Part shown: piece after piece, positions 18,801-26,837 of the stretch
Layout: the number at the start of each line of letters is the position of its first letter
Position numbering within the stretch: the first letter of the stretch is position 1
NCBI GenBank assembly: GCA_011391595.1
Contig: JAABQG010000007.1
Span: forward strand, 1 to 64,000
Reading direction: 5' to 3'
DNA: 64,000 nucleotides
Source of the DNA: Hydrogenophaga sp.
GTDB lineage: Bacteria; Pseudomonadota; Gammaproteobacteria; Burkholderiales; Burkholderiaceae_C
Notes under the pieces: generated by a model
Database searches by the model: none
Seen by the model: the letters and a program-made list of their open reading frames with translations, nothing else
What the model was told of the DNA's origin: nothing
Position numbers and translations under genes: made by a program

Positions 18801-19695
18801 ACGCGCCCTGCAAGTCGGTGAGCTCAACCAGGTCAGCCGTCGCGCGGCCGGCCCCGTCAAGTGTGAAGGCACCGCCGCGCGGCAGACTGATATCCAGTAG
18901 CCGCCCGACCTGCGCGACGTCCTTGGCGCTGCCATTGAACTCGAACCGGGCTTCGCCTCGACCCGCATCGAACCCGCCGCGCGCCTGAAGGCGTGTTCCC
19001 AAAGATTCAAAGTCGAGCGAGAACGGCCACGACGCGGAGGCCTCCCGAAGGAGCCCCAGCGGTCCGCCTTCAAGCGTGACGGCGTAGGCATGGTCCTTTT
19101 TGGCACGGCCCCGCACGGCCATCCGCGTCGGTTCGCCCGGCCGTGCACTCGCGGACACTTCGTCCAGTGCGAAGACATGGCGCCTAGTCGCGACCGCATC
19201 GTTGAAATTGATGGCGATGCGGCGCAGCGTGATCTGTCCGACGTTGATCGCTACCCCGGGGGGCGCCGAACCTTCGCGTGGCGCCAGTGCCCAATTCGTG
19301 CGACCGTCGGCAGCCCGCTCAAGCGACAGCCAGACATCTTCAGCCTCGATGTTGCTGATGCGCGGCTGCCCGCGCAGTGCTTCGAGAAGCCGGAACCGCG
19401 CACGCGTTTCACCGAGTGAAAGAAACTCCCGCCCCGTGAACCCGGACGCGTTCAGGACGCGCGCACCTCCGATACGCAGCGCCACCTCGCGGCCCAGCGT
19501 CAGCTCGAAAGCACCCTCCAGAATGACCAGTCGTTCAAGCGCGACGGAAGCCCGCCGCGCGAAGGCGTCTCGCCAGGGTGAAGCGTCGAACGTCACACCG
19601 AACACCGCCGCCGCGACCAGAACGACCAATGCCGTTGCGAGCGGCAGACCGATCAACGCCGCGGCCGCGACCAGACGCCGACGCCGGCAGTTCAT
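15820..19695 (-). CDS. Large AsmA family protein
   Basis: This is a 1291-residue protein with one N-terminal membrane helix (about residues 8-33) and a very long periplasmic part built of repeated beta-rich segments. The start FDASPWRDAF and the C-terminal block, where WPSELRGGLVKLWASN leads into LLPAIDPGGQAQVNCVVGRFDLREGKL, are typical of the AsmA family. AsmA-like proteins (AsmA, TamB, YhdP, YdbH, YicH) are now viewed as bridges that carry phospholipids to the outer membrane. The length is in the range of YhdP. It faces away from the acyl-CoA synthetase gene and is convergent with the hydrolase, whose stop is 22 bp away. Several long antisense frames over it are coding shadows. Confidence 0.85.
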   Translation of the reverse strand: MNCRRRRLVAAAALIGLPLATALVVLVAAAVFGVTFDASPWRDAFARRASVALERLVILEGAFELTLGREVALRIGGARVLNASGFTGREFLSLGETRARFRLLEALRGQPRISNIEAEDVWLSLERAADGRTNWALAPREGSAPPGVAINVGQITLRRIAINFNDAVATRRHVFALDEVSASARPGEPTRMAVRGRAKKDHAYAVTLEGGPLGLLREASASWPFSLDFESLGTRLQARGGFDAGRGEARFEFNGSAKDVAQVGRLLDISLPRGGAFTLDGAGRATADLVELTDLQGALGTSGVSGHLALALDADRPRLSGKLGLDSIDLREFFASDPAPGDRRAGGDDLVRRNLPLRDLMPVDLDIGLHVGRWLGTPIDIRDAKFALRADARGVQVPVTAIVSRAPVSGQLKLDTAAPTPTLAVRLDARGIALGDLAQPLTGTASTQVEGTLGRVGVRMDGSGETLGTLARDIELGLTVAGAQANFRNVVGERALGFTLDALDVAVRRGERLRATGRGTLMGERAKLAIRGGTLEDMLGALATPVELDLATPHARLRIEGMLAPRGSTGDTDLSFEFQAPRSGDLARWLGVAPESGLPLDLRGRARLAGDAWSLHETTLRIGRSALTLDMHRSRYGARPVTVVAASSPMIDLPELATLRAHTQAGEMPGSPLDRPILASTLDLSDADVDLALAKVAFGNIDAMDVGFTARFRDGCLLPSPVTGKVAGAPFKGMVALDPRGKAVDVSLDLFAREIDVGALMRELGMAQDIDGVADALHFTLLGRGNTLRELAGHSEFGVRLSGGGITLRGAAERPLASIRVSEATIGAAAGAPVRARLDGMLDQTPVAIEVTGGTLTEVARDPARLPLTLAATGAGARLALEGEVALPLGSDGHLVLEASGERLDTLSGLARVELPPWGPWSFRGPIRMTPDGYQMPEMQVRVGESRLQGSGRLDVTGPRPRLEVKVGAPRIQLDDFPMPERLTDTPSGYLASAGLRATGRNLAGQTERLLSAGVLRRLDAVLDVEVQQVLSGTDRLADGAMHLAVIEGRLDFGPAHVNTQGGALRLSGRYDPTGEGVALIARANLERFDYSVIARRLGRANDLSGLVSLDLALAGRAPSMEGFMDHASGKIAYSVWPSELRGGLVKLWASNVILALLPAIDPGGQAQVNCVVGRFDLREGKLTDDRIMIDTTGVRVRGAGTANLATEELAFVFHPRAKGVSLFRLKPPLHVTGSFSDFHIGVDRRDLPEAILRMILSPILLPIQRLTLGPLPRDGADVCAYPQGGNASPH

Positions 19696-20053
19696 CGGAA
19701 CCGGCAGGCCGCCGGCCCGGGCAAGGCGCGCTCAGAAAAGGACTGGCGTTTCAATCCGAAAATCCAAAAGGGGCACAAGCTTTCCTTGCTCTGAGGCTTC
19801 CGGTCGATGCCAGAGCCTCGGCTGGAGAACCCGGAAAATCTGTATTCTGCCCTTTCCGTCACGGTGGGCCGCAATGCGTTCGTAAAGATCAGGCATGCGA
19901 TGCCTCGACGATACGGCAGGACATCCCGCCGGAAAGCAGCCGCGCCAGCGCGATGGACTTGATTAGGAAAAGACACTGTGCCGACAATGGCGCGAAAGTA
20001 GGTCTCGCGCGAAGGCCCTGGGCGAATACCGCCGACACCTGTGAACCACGGCG
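19696..20053. other. Divergent intergenic region, no gene supported
   Basis: This is the region between the AsmA-type gene (minus) and the acyl-CoA synthetase gene (plus). It should hold both promoters, but no clear -35/-10 pair or operator could be assigned. A minus-strand frame of 125 codons crosses it without similarity to anything recognised. Confidence 0.45.
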
Positions 20054-20126
20054 TGCAAAATCCGGCCATGGAACCAAGTCACGACCGGATCGGTTTGCTG
20101 GATTTCGGCCGCGCCGCGCTGGGGCT
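20054..20126 (+). repeat. Source copy of the 73-bp duplication
   Basis: The leader and first 19 codons of the acyl-CoA synthetase gene; it aligns without gaps to 14031-14103. TGCAAAAT and GTCACGA are identical in both copies. Confidence 0.65.
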
Positions 20127-21873
20127 GCTGCCCTCGGCCATGAGCTCGTTGTGGGCGACGCTGAAGGTCTACGCGCTGACGCCGGACAGCCATCAGTCGA
20201 TCGGTTCGATCCTCGAGCACCAGGCAGAGAACATCCCCGACAAGGACTGCCTGCTGTTTGAAGGCCAGCGCTGGAACTACCGGGATTTCAATGCCTGGGC
20301 CAACCGCATTGCGCATGTGCTGCAACAACAGGGCGTGCAACAGGGGGATACGGTGGGCCTGCTGTTCGAGAACTGTCCCGCTCTGCTGGCTTGCGTGGCG
20401 GCCATGGCCAAGCTCGGCGCGGTCGCCGGCATGTTCAATCCCAGGCAGCACGGCGCGGTGCTGAGGCACAGCATCGACATCATCAAGCCCCGGTTGGTGG
20501 TCATCGGCGACGGCTGCGCCTCAGCGCTTCACTCGGCGAGCCCGAAGCAGCCTGCCGGCGTGCCCTGGCTGTGGGCCGGGATGGGTGCGGTGCCCAGGGG
20601 GCTCGTCAGCCTGCCCGCCGCCTGCGCAGGCGCCCGCACGGAAAATCCGGCCTCCACCGCCAGCATCCCTGCGAGCGCTCCGTGCTATTTCATCTTTACC
20701 TCGGGCACCACGGGCCTGCCCAAGGCTTCGGTGATGACGCACCTGCGCTGGCTGCGCAGCGGCTACGGCATGGGACAGGCCGCGATGCGGCTGGGGGCCG
20801 ACGACGTCTTCTACTGCCCGCTGCCTTTCCATCACAACAACGCCCTGACGCTGTGCTGGAGCGCGGTGCTCACCAGCGGCGCAACGCTGGCCATGGCGCG
20901 CAAGTTCAGCGCCTCGGGCTTCTGGCGCGACATCCGCTCGACCCGCGCAACCGCCTTTGTCTACATCGGCGAGCTGTGCCGCTACCTGCTCGAACGGCCC
21001 GCAGACAAACACGATCGCGATCACCAGGTGCGGGTGGTGATCGGCAATGGTCTGCGACCCGAGATCTGGGGCGAATTCCAGCAGCGCTTCGGCATCCCGC
21101 ACATCTGCGAGTTCTATGGCTCCAGCGAAGGCAACCTGGTCTTCATCAACGCCTTCGGGCTACCGCGCACGGCCGGGTTCACGCCCATGCCCTACGCCAT
21201 CGTCGCCTTCGACACCGAGAACGAGCGCCCCCAACGCGATGCCCAGGGCTTCATGCACCGCGTGGCGGTCGGCGAGACCGGCCTGCTGATCACCGAGGTC
21301 AGCGCGGCCTATCCCTTTGACGGCTACACCGATGCCCAGGCCACCGAGGCCAAGCTGCTGCATGACGTGTTCCGAAAGGGCGACGTCTGGATCAACAGCG
21401 GGGACCTGGTGCGCTCCCAGGGCCTGCGGCACATTGCCTTCGTCGACCGGGTCGGCGACACATTCCGCTGGAAGGGCGAGAACGTCGCCACCACCGAGGT
21501 CGAGCGCGCCATCGGCGCCGTGCATGGCGTTGCTCAGGCCAGCGTCTATGGTGTCGCGGTGGCGCACGCGGACGGCCGCGCCGGCATGGCGGCCATCGTG
21601 ATGCAGCACGGCAGTGCCTTCGACGGCCGGTCCATGGCGCAGCAGCTTGGCCAGGCCCTGCCCGCCTACGCCATGCCGCTCTTCGTGCGCATCTTGAAGA
21701 CGCAGGAAACCACCGGCACGTTCAAGCTCCGCAAGGTCGAGCTGAAGCAGCAGGGCTTCGACCCGGCCGGCATCAGCGAGCCGCTCTTCGTCTTGCTTGA
21801 CCGGAGCAAAGGCTACGAAGCTTTGACGGCTGGAATCCACCGCCGGATTCTGGCTGGCAAGGTGAAGCTCTGA
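20068..21873 (+). CDS. Long-chain acyl-CoA synthetase, FATP type
   Basis: This 601-residue member of the AMP-forming ligase superfamily activates a fatty acid with ATP and CoA. The P-loop is TSGTTGLPK at 211-219. The segments GNGLRPEIW, EFYGSSEGN and VSAAYPFDGYTD are characteristic of the FATP/very-long-chain branch (FadD6-like) rather than of E. coli FadD. The catalytic lysine lies in FKLRKVELK near the C-terminus. ATG at 20068 is preferred over GTG at 20041 because the duplicated leader aligns up to this point. An SDR gene follows 56 bp downstream, so the two probably work on the same lipid. Confidence 0.88.
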   Translation: MEPSHDRIGLLDFGRAALGLLPSAMSSLWATLKVYALTPDSHQSIGSILEHQAENIPDKDCLLFEGQRWNYRDFNAWANRIAHVLQQQGVQQGDTVGLLFENCPALLACVAAMAKLGAVAGMFNPRQHGAVLRHSIDIIKPRLVVIGDGCASALHSASPKQPAGVPWLWAGMGAVPRGLVSLPAACAGARTENPASTASIPASAPCYFIFTSGTTGLPKASVMTHLRWLRSGYGMGQAAMRLGADDVFYCPLPFHHNNALTLCWSAVLTSGATLAMARKFSASGFWRDIRSTRATAFVYIGELCRYLLERPADKHDRDHQVRVVIGNGLRPEIWGEFQQRFGIPHICEFYGSSEGNLVFINAFGLPRTAGFTPMPYAIVAFDTENERPQRDAQGFMHRVAVGETGLLITEVSAAYPFDGYTDAQATEAKLLHDVFRKGDVWINSGDLVRSQGLRHIAFVDRVGDTFRWKGENVATTEVERAIGAVHGVAQASVYGVAVAHADGRAGMAAIVMQHGSAFDGRSMAQQLGQALPAYAMPLFVRILKTQETTGTFKLRKVELKQQGFDPAGISEPLFVLLDRSKGYEALTAGIHRRILAGKVKL

Positions 21874-21929
21874 CCCGCGCGGGGCAAAGCCTTTACGATC
21901 CATCCCCTGTCTGAAGTTCAAGGAACCCC

Positions 21930-23078
21930 ATGGTCACGACAATCAAAGCAAAGGTCGAACCGGCCCCGACCAAGCGCAGCAGGGCAAGCGCCAAAGCGCC
22001 GGTGAAGCCGGTGCGCAAGCCTGCGGCGGCAAGTGCCACAAGCGCCCCGCCAAAGCGAGCCAGACCGGCCGCCGTCAGGACTGTGAAACAGGTCACCCGA
22101 CTGATGCAGGACAGCCCGGTGGGCAAGGCCGGCGCCGCGGCCCAGGCGATGGTTCGTGCCGGCAAGTCCAGTCGCCTGAGCCAGGAAGTGCGCAACAAGG
22201 TGGTGGTGGTGACGGGTGCCAGCTCCGGGATCGGTGAAGACTGCGCCCTCAAGCTTGCCGCCGCGGGCGCGGTGGTCGTCCTGGCGGCGCGCACGCCCCA
22301 GAAGCTGGCGGAGACGGTGACGAAAATCGAGCAGCAGGGCGGGCGCGCCTTTGCCTATGCCTGCGACATCTCCGACCTGGCGGACTGCGACCGGTTCTGC
22401 AAGACCGTGCTGGACAAGCATGGGCATGTGGACATCCTGATCAACAACGCGGGGCGCTCGATCCGGCGCTCGGTGAAGCATTCGTTTGACCGTTTTCATG
22501 ACTTCGAGCGCACCATGCAGCTCAATTTCTTTGGTGCCTTGCGCCTGATCTTCGGCTTTGCGCCGACCATGCTGGCGCGCAAGCAGGGCCACATCATCAA
22601 CATCTCCTCGATCGGTGTGCTGGCCAGCCCGCCGCGCTTTTCGGCCTATGTGGCGTCCAAGGCGGCGCTAGATGCTTTCTCCTGGTGTGCCGCCTCCGAA
22701 TTTGCCGACAGCAACGTGCGCTTCACCACCATCAACATGCCGCTGGTGCGCACGCCGATGATCGCGCCCACCAGGCTCTACGACGCCTTCCCGGCACTAT
22801 CGCCGGACGCGGCGGCGGAACTGGTGATGAAAGCCGTGATCGAGAAACCCAAGCGCGTGGCCACCGGCCTGGGCCTGGTGGGCGCGCTGGCGCAGGCGCT
22901 GACGCCGGGCATCAGCGAGTTCGTACTGAACCAGGCCTTTCGCCTGTTCCCCGACTCGCTGGCCGCGCAGGGCAAGAACGGTGAAACCGGCGAAACCGCT
23001 GCGCAGGACCTGGCCGGCAATCCGGTGGCGCTGGCGCGCAAGCTGTTCTCGCAGGTGTTCAGCGGCGTGCACTGGTAG
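21930..23078 (+). CDS. SDR oxidoreductase with an Ala/Lys/Pro-rich N-terminal tail
   Basis: This 382-residue protein has a classical short-chain dehydrogenase core at residues 88-340: TGASSGIG at 95-102, NNAG at 172-175, catalytic S227, Y240 and K244 (YVASK). The core resembles the reductase part of bacterial fatty acyl-CoA reductases (Acr1-like), which fits the acyl-CoA synthetase upstream. Residues 1-85 are a basic extension rich in Ala, Lys, Pro and Arg, like histone H1-type or phasin PhaF tails; it has no signal peptide and could bind DNA, polyphosphate or a granule surface. A GGAA-type box lies before the start. The substrate is inferred, not known. Confidence 0.85.
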   Translation: MVTTIKAKVEPAPTKRSRASAKAPVKPVRKPAAASATSAPPKRARPAAVRTVKQVTRLMQDSPVGKAGAAAQAMVRAGKSSRLSQEVRNKVVVVTGASSGIGEDCALKLAAAGAVVVLAARTPQKLAETVTKIEQQGGRAFAYACDISDLADCDRFCKTVLDKHGHVDILINNAGRSIRRSVKHSFDRFHDFERTMQLNFFGALRLIFGFAPTMLARKQGHIINISSIGVLASPPRFSAYVASKAALDAFSWCAASEFADSNVRFTTINMPLVRTPMIAPTRLYDAFPALSPDAAAELVMKAVIEKPKRVATGLGLVGALAQALTPGISEFVLNQAFRLFPDSLAAQGKNGETGETAAQDLAGNPVALARKLFSQVFSGVHW

Positions 23079-23383
23079 CCGATCGTCGGGTTCCGTAGGC
23101 AAAAATCGCCCCGAACGCCCCCCGTGGCAGCCCAAGGACCGGCGGAAAGCACAATTTCAGAACCAGATTGGCACTTTCCCATCGTCAGACGGTCTTGGGC
23201 AGCTATCTATTTTGAAGTAATTGTGCTTCGAATACTTGACCCTTGATGCGCCCAGACGAGACCTCTGCGCTGGTTGCCTGTTGAACTCCGTTACATCTGA
23301 GATGCCTGCTGCGTCACCTTCCCGTTGAATCGCGCATTATAAACCCGCAGGCCATCAGTCAGGCTTGTCAATCGGAGTATCCA
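23079..23383. other. Intergenic region with a dispersed repeat copy
   Basis: This 305-bp gap follows the SDR gene. Apart from the repeat at 23168-23214 it should hold the promoter of the next gene, whose ribosome site (CGGAG) is clear. No small gene is supported. Confidence 0.5.
23168..23214 (+). repeat. Dispersed repeat, copy after the SDR gene
   Basis: Plus-strand copy: TTGGCACTTTCCCATCGTC at its left end, then GGTCTTGGGCAGCTAT and CTATTTTG. It shares the left part (GGCACTT) with the copy at 52421. Confidence 0.7.
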
Positions 23384-23953
23384 ATGGAAATGAATCAAAC
23401 CTCGAACCGCATCCACCCCTTGATGGCGGGCGCAGCCGTATCTGTCATCCTCGTGAGCCTGGCGGGCATCGCCGCCATCACTGGCGTTTTGCCGAATTCC
23501 CATACCACCGCGGCGCCAACCACAGAAGCGCAAACGGCGCAGGTGACCGCACAGGTTCCCGCTGCCGCACCGATAGCTGCGCCCGCGCAGCCCGTCGTGA
23601 ATCCAGTTGCGGCGGCTCCGGCCGTCCGCGATGAACGCGCAACGCACAAAACTGCCGTGCAGCGGCCTCCGGTCCAGCACGCTCAGGCCCAGTCTGGCCA
23701 GCAAGTTTCCCAGGCACCTGCGTACCAGCAGCCAGCACCAGAAGACCAGCCATCAGCGCGCGTCTACGAACAGTCAGCGCCCGCACCCGCACCTGTTGCG
23801 CAAAACAGTCCGATTGGCATCGGCGTAGGCGCGGTGGTAGGGGGATTGCTGGGCAATCAGGTCGGTGGCGGCAAGGGCAAGACCCTGGCGACCATCGCCG
23901 GGGCGGTGGGTGGTGGCTATCTTGGCAATGAAATTGCCAAGCGAACTCCATAG
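23384..23953 (+). CDS. Glycine-zipper 2TM domain envelope protein
   Basis: This 189-residue protein has an N-terminal membrane helix (residues about 13-35), then about 100 residues of Ala/Pro/Gln-rich linker, and a C-terminal glycine-zipper 2TM domain with IGIGVGAVVGGLLGNQVGGGKG and AGAVGGGYLGNEI, as in the Rickettsia 17-kDa antigen family. Such proteins sit in the cell envelope; the linker probably spans the periplasm. A GGAG box precedes the start by seven bases. It is a single gene convergent with the secreted protein at 24215, and has no clear partner. Confidence 0.82.
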   Translation: MEMNQTSNRIHPLMAGAAVSVILVSLAGIAAITGVLPNSHTTAAPTTEAQTAQVTAQVPAAAPIAAPAQPVVNPVAAAPAVRDERATHKTAVQRPPVQHAQAQSGQQVSQAPAYQQPAPEDQPSARVYEQSAPAPAPVAQNSPIGIGVGAVVGGLLGNQVGGGKGKTLATIAGAVGGGYLGNEIAKRTP

Positions 23954-24042
23954 GTCCTGGGTCCAGTTGTCAGGCAGCCTGGCCCGCTGGCAAAAGGTGG
24001 CGACCCACAGGCCACGTCCGGTCCGATGCGCCAGTAATGAGA

Positions 24043-24064
24043 AACCCGGCTCTCTGGCCGGGTT
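24043..24064. terminator. Hairpin between convergent genes
   Basis: AACCCGGC (24043-24050) and GCCGGGTT (24057-24064) form a perfect 8-bp stem with a six-base loop between two convergent genes. The T-runs on both sides are poor, so it is a possible bidirectional terminator. Confidence 0.4.
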
Positions 24065-24214
24065 AGTCCCTGAATGCAGGGCACGCATTGCGTGAGGCAA
24101 TCGCCCAAGCCAAATATGCGCTTTCTTCAGACGGACGACTTGTGCCAGATCAAAGAACAGCCAGACTGCGGCGATGGCACCAGATTCAGAGACCGCCTCT
24201 CGTTGCCCGAATTG

Positions 24215-24637
24215 TCACTGGTTCCCCTTGCCGTGGCCTTTGCCATGACCTTTGCCGTTATCTTTGCCGTTACCGTTGCCGTTGCCACGGTAACCATTGT
24301 CCTGATGGCCGCGACGCTCTTCGTACCGCTCTCGCACCCAGTCTTCCTGTACAAAATAGACCGGCTGACCACAGGCGTTGTAGCGTCCGCAATTCTTCGC
24401 CCAGTGCTTCTGGTGCCCCGGCGGCACATAAAGATACACTGGCCGCTGATAGACCGCCACGGGGGACTGGACGATGACGACCGGCTGCGGATAGACGACG
24501 CGGGGCTGCGGGAAGTTGCCAATATCGATGCGGCCGTAGACCCCCGGCTGGTTGATGCCGACGGACACACCCACGCTGGTTTGTGCAAAAGCAGGCGCCA
24601 AGGCGAGAGCACCCAGCAGAAGTACGATTTTTTTCAT
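24215..24637 (-). CDS. Small secreted protein with a His/Gly/Lys tail
   Basis: This 140-residue protein has a clear signal peptide (MKKIVLLLGALALAPAFAQ, cleavage after AFA). A GGAG box precedes the start at 24637. The mature part has a Pro/Val/Tyr-rich region (PQPVVIVQSPVAVYQRP), two cysteines (C83 and C89 in the NCGRYNACGQ segment), and a repetitive tail of NGNGNGK and GKGHGKGHGK that might bind metal ions. Similar YxPPGH/KHWxKxCxxY periplasmic proteins are common in Burkholderiales but have no assigned function. It stands alone. Confidence 0.75.
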   Translation of the reverse strand: MKKIVLLLGALALAPAFAQTSVGVSVGINQPGVYGRIDIGNFPQPRVVYPQPVVIVQSPVAVYQRPVYLYVPPGHQKHWAKNCGRYNACGQPVYFVQEDWVRERYEERRGHQDNGYRGNGNGNGKDNGKGHGKGHGKGNQ

Positions 24638-25113
24638 CAGGGTTCTCCAAAAATAGTGACTGAATCCAACACCGGAAGCCAAACGGCAGGCATCCCCGGC
24701 GGGCATCACGAGCGCCGCGACCGACGCTTCGAAAAGTTGCATGTTGCGCTTTCAACGCGCGAATCGTCTGTTGGCTGACACACACATGGTGCGACTTCCA
24801 CTGTAACGGCTGTCACAAATGGTGTGCTGTCAGTCTTACGGAAACGGCGAGGGTGCGCTGGAGCTGCGGTGACTCCGCCCGCAGCCTGAGAACACATTTC
24901 ATGAAGAGAAGAGCCATCAACCCAGCTTCGAATGGTCTTAGTAGGCTATTTATTTTGCATTGTCCGCAAGGCTTGAATCGTCGTCGCCCGCAAGAATGCA
25001 GCCTTGCCGTTGGCCCCATCAAAAACTACACTCCACCGGACAGACGGCTAGTCCGCTTCCATCGGCCATGATGGACGCCAGCCATCCGATCCCGACGCCC
25101 TCAGGGTCGCCGC
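24638..25113. other. Intergenic region with a dispersed repeat copy
   Basis: This 476-bp divergent gap separates the secreted-protein gene from ccmG. It holds one repeat copy (24924-24956). Several short frames cross it; none has both a ribosome site and a recognisable product. Confidence 0.5.
24924..24956 (+). repeat. Dispersed repeat, partial copy before ccmG
   Basis: Plus-strand copy with TTCGAATGGTCTTAGTAGG followed by CTATTTATTTTG; the left part (CCCATCG) is degenerate. Confidence 0.6.
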
Positions 25114-25641
25114 ATGAACAAATTCACCCTTCCCCTTGTCGCTTTCACCGCACTGGTTGCGGTGCTCGCGGTCGGCCTGACCCTCAACCCGCGCGCGGTC
25201 CCCTCCCCGCTCATCGGCAAGCCGGCGCCGGATTTCAAGGTCGCGCGACTCGATGATCCGAACCTGGAATTTTCACCCGGGGACATGGCTGGCAAGGTCT
25301 GGCTGCTCAACGTCTGGGCCTCATGGTGCGTTGCCTGCCGCGAGGAACATCCGGTTCTGGTCGCCTATGCCAAGAACGAATCGGCCGTGCCCATCATCGG
25401 ACTGAATTACAAGGACAAGCGCGACGATGGCCTGCTCTGGCTGGCGCGTTATGGCAATCCCTACCAGTTGTCCGCCTTCGACGCTGATGGCCGCGTTGGC
25501 ATCGACTACGGCGTCTATGGTGTCCCCGAGACCTACCTGATCGACAAGGCCGGCAGGATCCGCTTCAAGCAGACCGGCCCCATCACGGCCGCCGCGCTGG
25601 AGAAGAACATCCTGCCGCTCATCAAGGAGCTGAACCGATGA
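25114..25641 (+). CDS. ccmG: Thiol:disulfide interchange protein CcmG/DsbE
   Basis: This 175-residue protein is membrane-anchored by residues 5-23, with a periplasmic thioredoxin fold. The redox motif is WCVAC at 71-75 and the cis-proline loop is GVPETYLID. The acidic insert and GLNYKD are typical of CcmG, which keeps apocytochrome CXXCH cysteines, via CcmH, reduced for heme attachment. The gene overlaps ccmH by ATGA. Most betaproteobacteria of this group mature cytochromes c by System II (ResBC/CcsBA), so a System I protein here, without ccmABCDE in the window, points to a special job: see the octaheme cytochrome at 30236-32008. Confidence 0.92.
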   Translation: MNKFTLPLVAFTALVAVLAVGLTLNPRAVPSPLIGKPAPDFKVARLDDPNLEFSPGDMAGKVWLLNVWASWCVACREEHPVLVAYAKNESAVPIIGLNYKDKRDDGLLWLARYGNPYQLSAFDADGRVGIDYGVYGVPETYLIDKAGRIRFKQTGPITAAALEKNILPLIKELNR

Positions 25642-26081
25642 AATGGCTGCTTGCCGCCTTGACCGCGCTTTGCTTCATCCAGCCGGCGCTGCCCAGCCCA
25701 GCCGCGCCGCTGGCTGAAGACCCCGTGATCGAGCAACGCTTCAACCACATCGCCGAGGAACTGCGCTGCCTGGTCTGCCAGAACGAATCGCTCGCCGGTT
25801 CGCGCGCCGAGCTCGCGATGGATCTCAAGCGCGAAGTGCGCGACCTGATCAAGGCAGGCAAGACCGATGCGCAGGTCAAGGAGTTCCTGGTCACCCGCTA
25901 TGGCGACTTCGTCCTGTACCGTCCCCCCTTAAAGCCCACCACCTATTTGCTGTGGGCGGGGCCTTTTGCGTTGCAACTCGTCGGTATCGCACTGCTCGTC
26001 CGCTATCTGCGCCGACGCAACAGGAAAGACGGTAGAAAAGCGCTCAGCGAAGCGGAAAAGGAGCGCGTCGACGCGCTTTAG
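25638..26081 (+). CDS. ccmH: Cytochrome c-type biogenesis protein CcmH/NrfF
   Basis: This 147-residue protein has a signal or anchor (residues 1-20), the redox-active LRCLVCQN motif with C44 and C47, the three-helix domain with LAMDLKREVRDLI and FLVTRYGDFVLYRPP, and a C-terminal membrane helix near 104-124. CcmH reduces the apocytochrome together with CcmG and presents it to the CcmF heme lyase; NrfF is the paralogue used for CXXCK sites. Sequence alone does not separate the two, but the nearby CXXCK cytochrome makes the NrfF-type role plausible. It is the N-terminal form only; the TPR part is a separate gene (ccmI) on the other strand. Confidence 0.9.
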   Translation: MKWLLAALTALCFIQPALPSPAAPLAEDPVIEQRFNHIAEELRCLVCQNESLAGSRAELAMDLKREVRDLIKAGKTDAQVKEFLVTRYGDFVLYRPPLKPTTYLLWAGPFALQLVGIALLVRYLRRRNRKDGRKALSEAEKERVDAL

Positions 26082-26233
26082 CGTGCACCTCGGCGCGGCA
26101 TCACCGACTCAATCAAGACAAGGCCTCCGCAGGACACGCCGACGCTGAATCCGGCCTAGCCTGGCAGCCTCAATTGGCGCACAATTCACAATTTGGCAGG
26201 CCCCAAAGTGTTCTTTTCACCCCCGTTTTTTCG

Positions 26234-26827
26234 ATGCCTGGTTTGCGCGTCCTGACCCCTTTTCTGTTGTCGCTGGCGTTGCTGCTGCCCGCATCCCTTC
26301 GTGCCGCCGATGCCCAGGAAATGGTCAAGACGGTCTGCGCCGCCTGCCATGGTGTCGATGGCAACAGCACCGACCCCGTCAATCCGAAGCTCGCCGGCAT
26401 GGACCAGGAATACCTGATGCGCCAGCTCAAAGCTTTTGCGGCGGGCACGCGCCGCGATGACGCCATGTCGGGCATCATTGCCACGGTCGATACCAGTGAT
26501 TTCGCCAAACTGGCCGCCTACTACGGTCCCCAGAAACCGGCGCCGGGCAAGGTGCTGGATGCGCAACTGGCCACCAAGGGTCGAACACTTTATGAAGACG
26601 GCAACACCGACAGCGGCGTGCCGGCCTGCGCTGGGTGCCATCAATCCGATGGCAAGGGGAATGCGCGATTTCCCCGTCTGGCAGGACAGCATCAGGCTTA
26701 CACGCTGAAACAGCTGGCCGACTACAAGAGCGGGCGCCGCGCCACCGACCCGCTGATGACCACCGTCGGCAAACGCCTGACGACAGATGAAAGCAAGGCG
26801 CTGGCCGAATATATCGCCGGGCTTTAA
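26234..26827 (+). CDS. Diheme cytochrome c (c4-like)
   Basis: This 197-residue periplasmic protein has a signal peptide ending LRA-AD near residue 25. Two heme c sites, CAACH at 35-39 and CAGCH at 132-136, lie in two homologous domains, each followed by a P-x-L-A-G motif (PKLAGMDQEYL, PRLAGQHQAYT), the layout of cytochrome c4. Such cytochromes carry electrons between membrane complexes and terminal enzymes. It sits between ccmH and a second diheme cytochrome, 10 bp from the latter. No Shine-Dalgarno is evident at 26234. It is a candidate electron donor to the octaheme enzyme. Confidence 0.88.
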   Translation: MPGLRVLTPFLLSLALLLPASLRAADAQEMVKTVCAACHGVDGNSTDPVNPKLAGMDQEYLMRQLKAFAAGTRRDDAMSGIIATVDTSDFAKLAAYYGPQKPAPGKVLDAQLATKGRTLYEDGNTDSGVPACAGCHQSDGKGNARFPRLAGQHQAYTLKQLADYKSGRRATDPLMTTVGKRLTTDESKALAEYIAGL

Positions 26828-26837
26828 GAGGAAAAAC

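Noticed and set aside
17704-18900. A 398-codon plus-strand frame inside the AsmA-type gene, with others at 15823-16605 and 17014-17538
   Set aside because: The minus-strand frame of 1291 codons has clear AsmA features throughout; the antisense products are Arg/Pro-rich low-complexity sequences typical of shadows.
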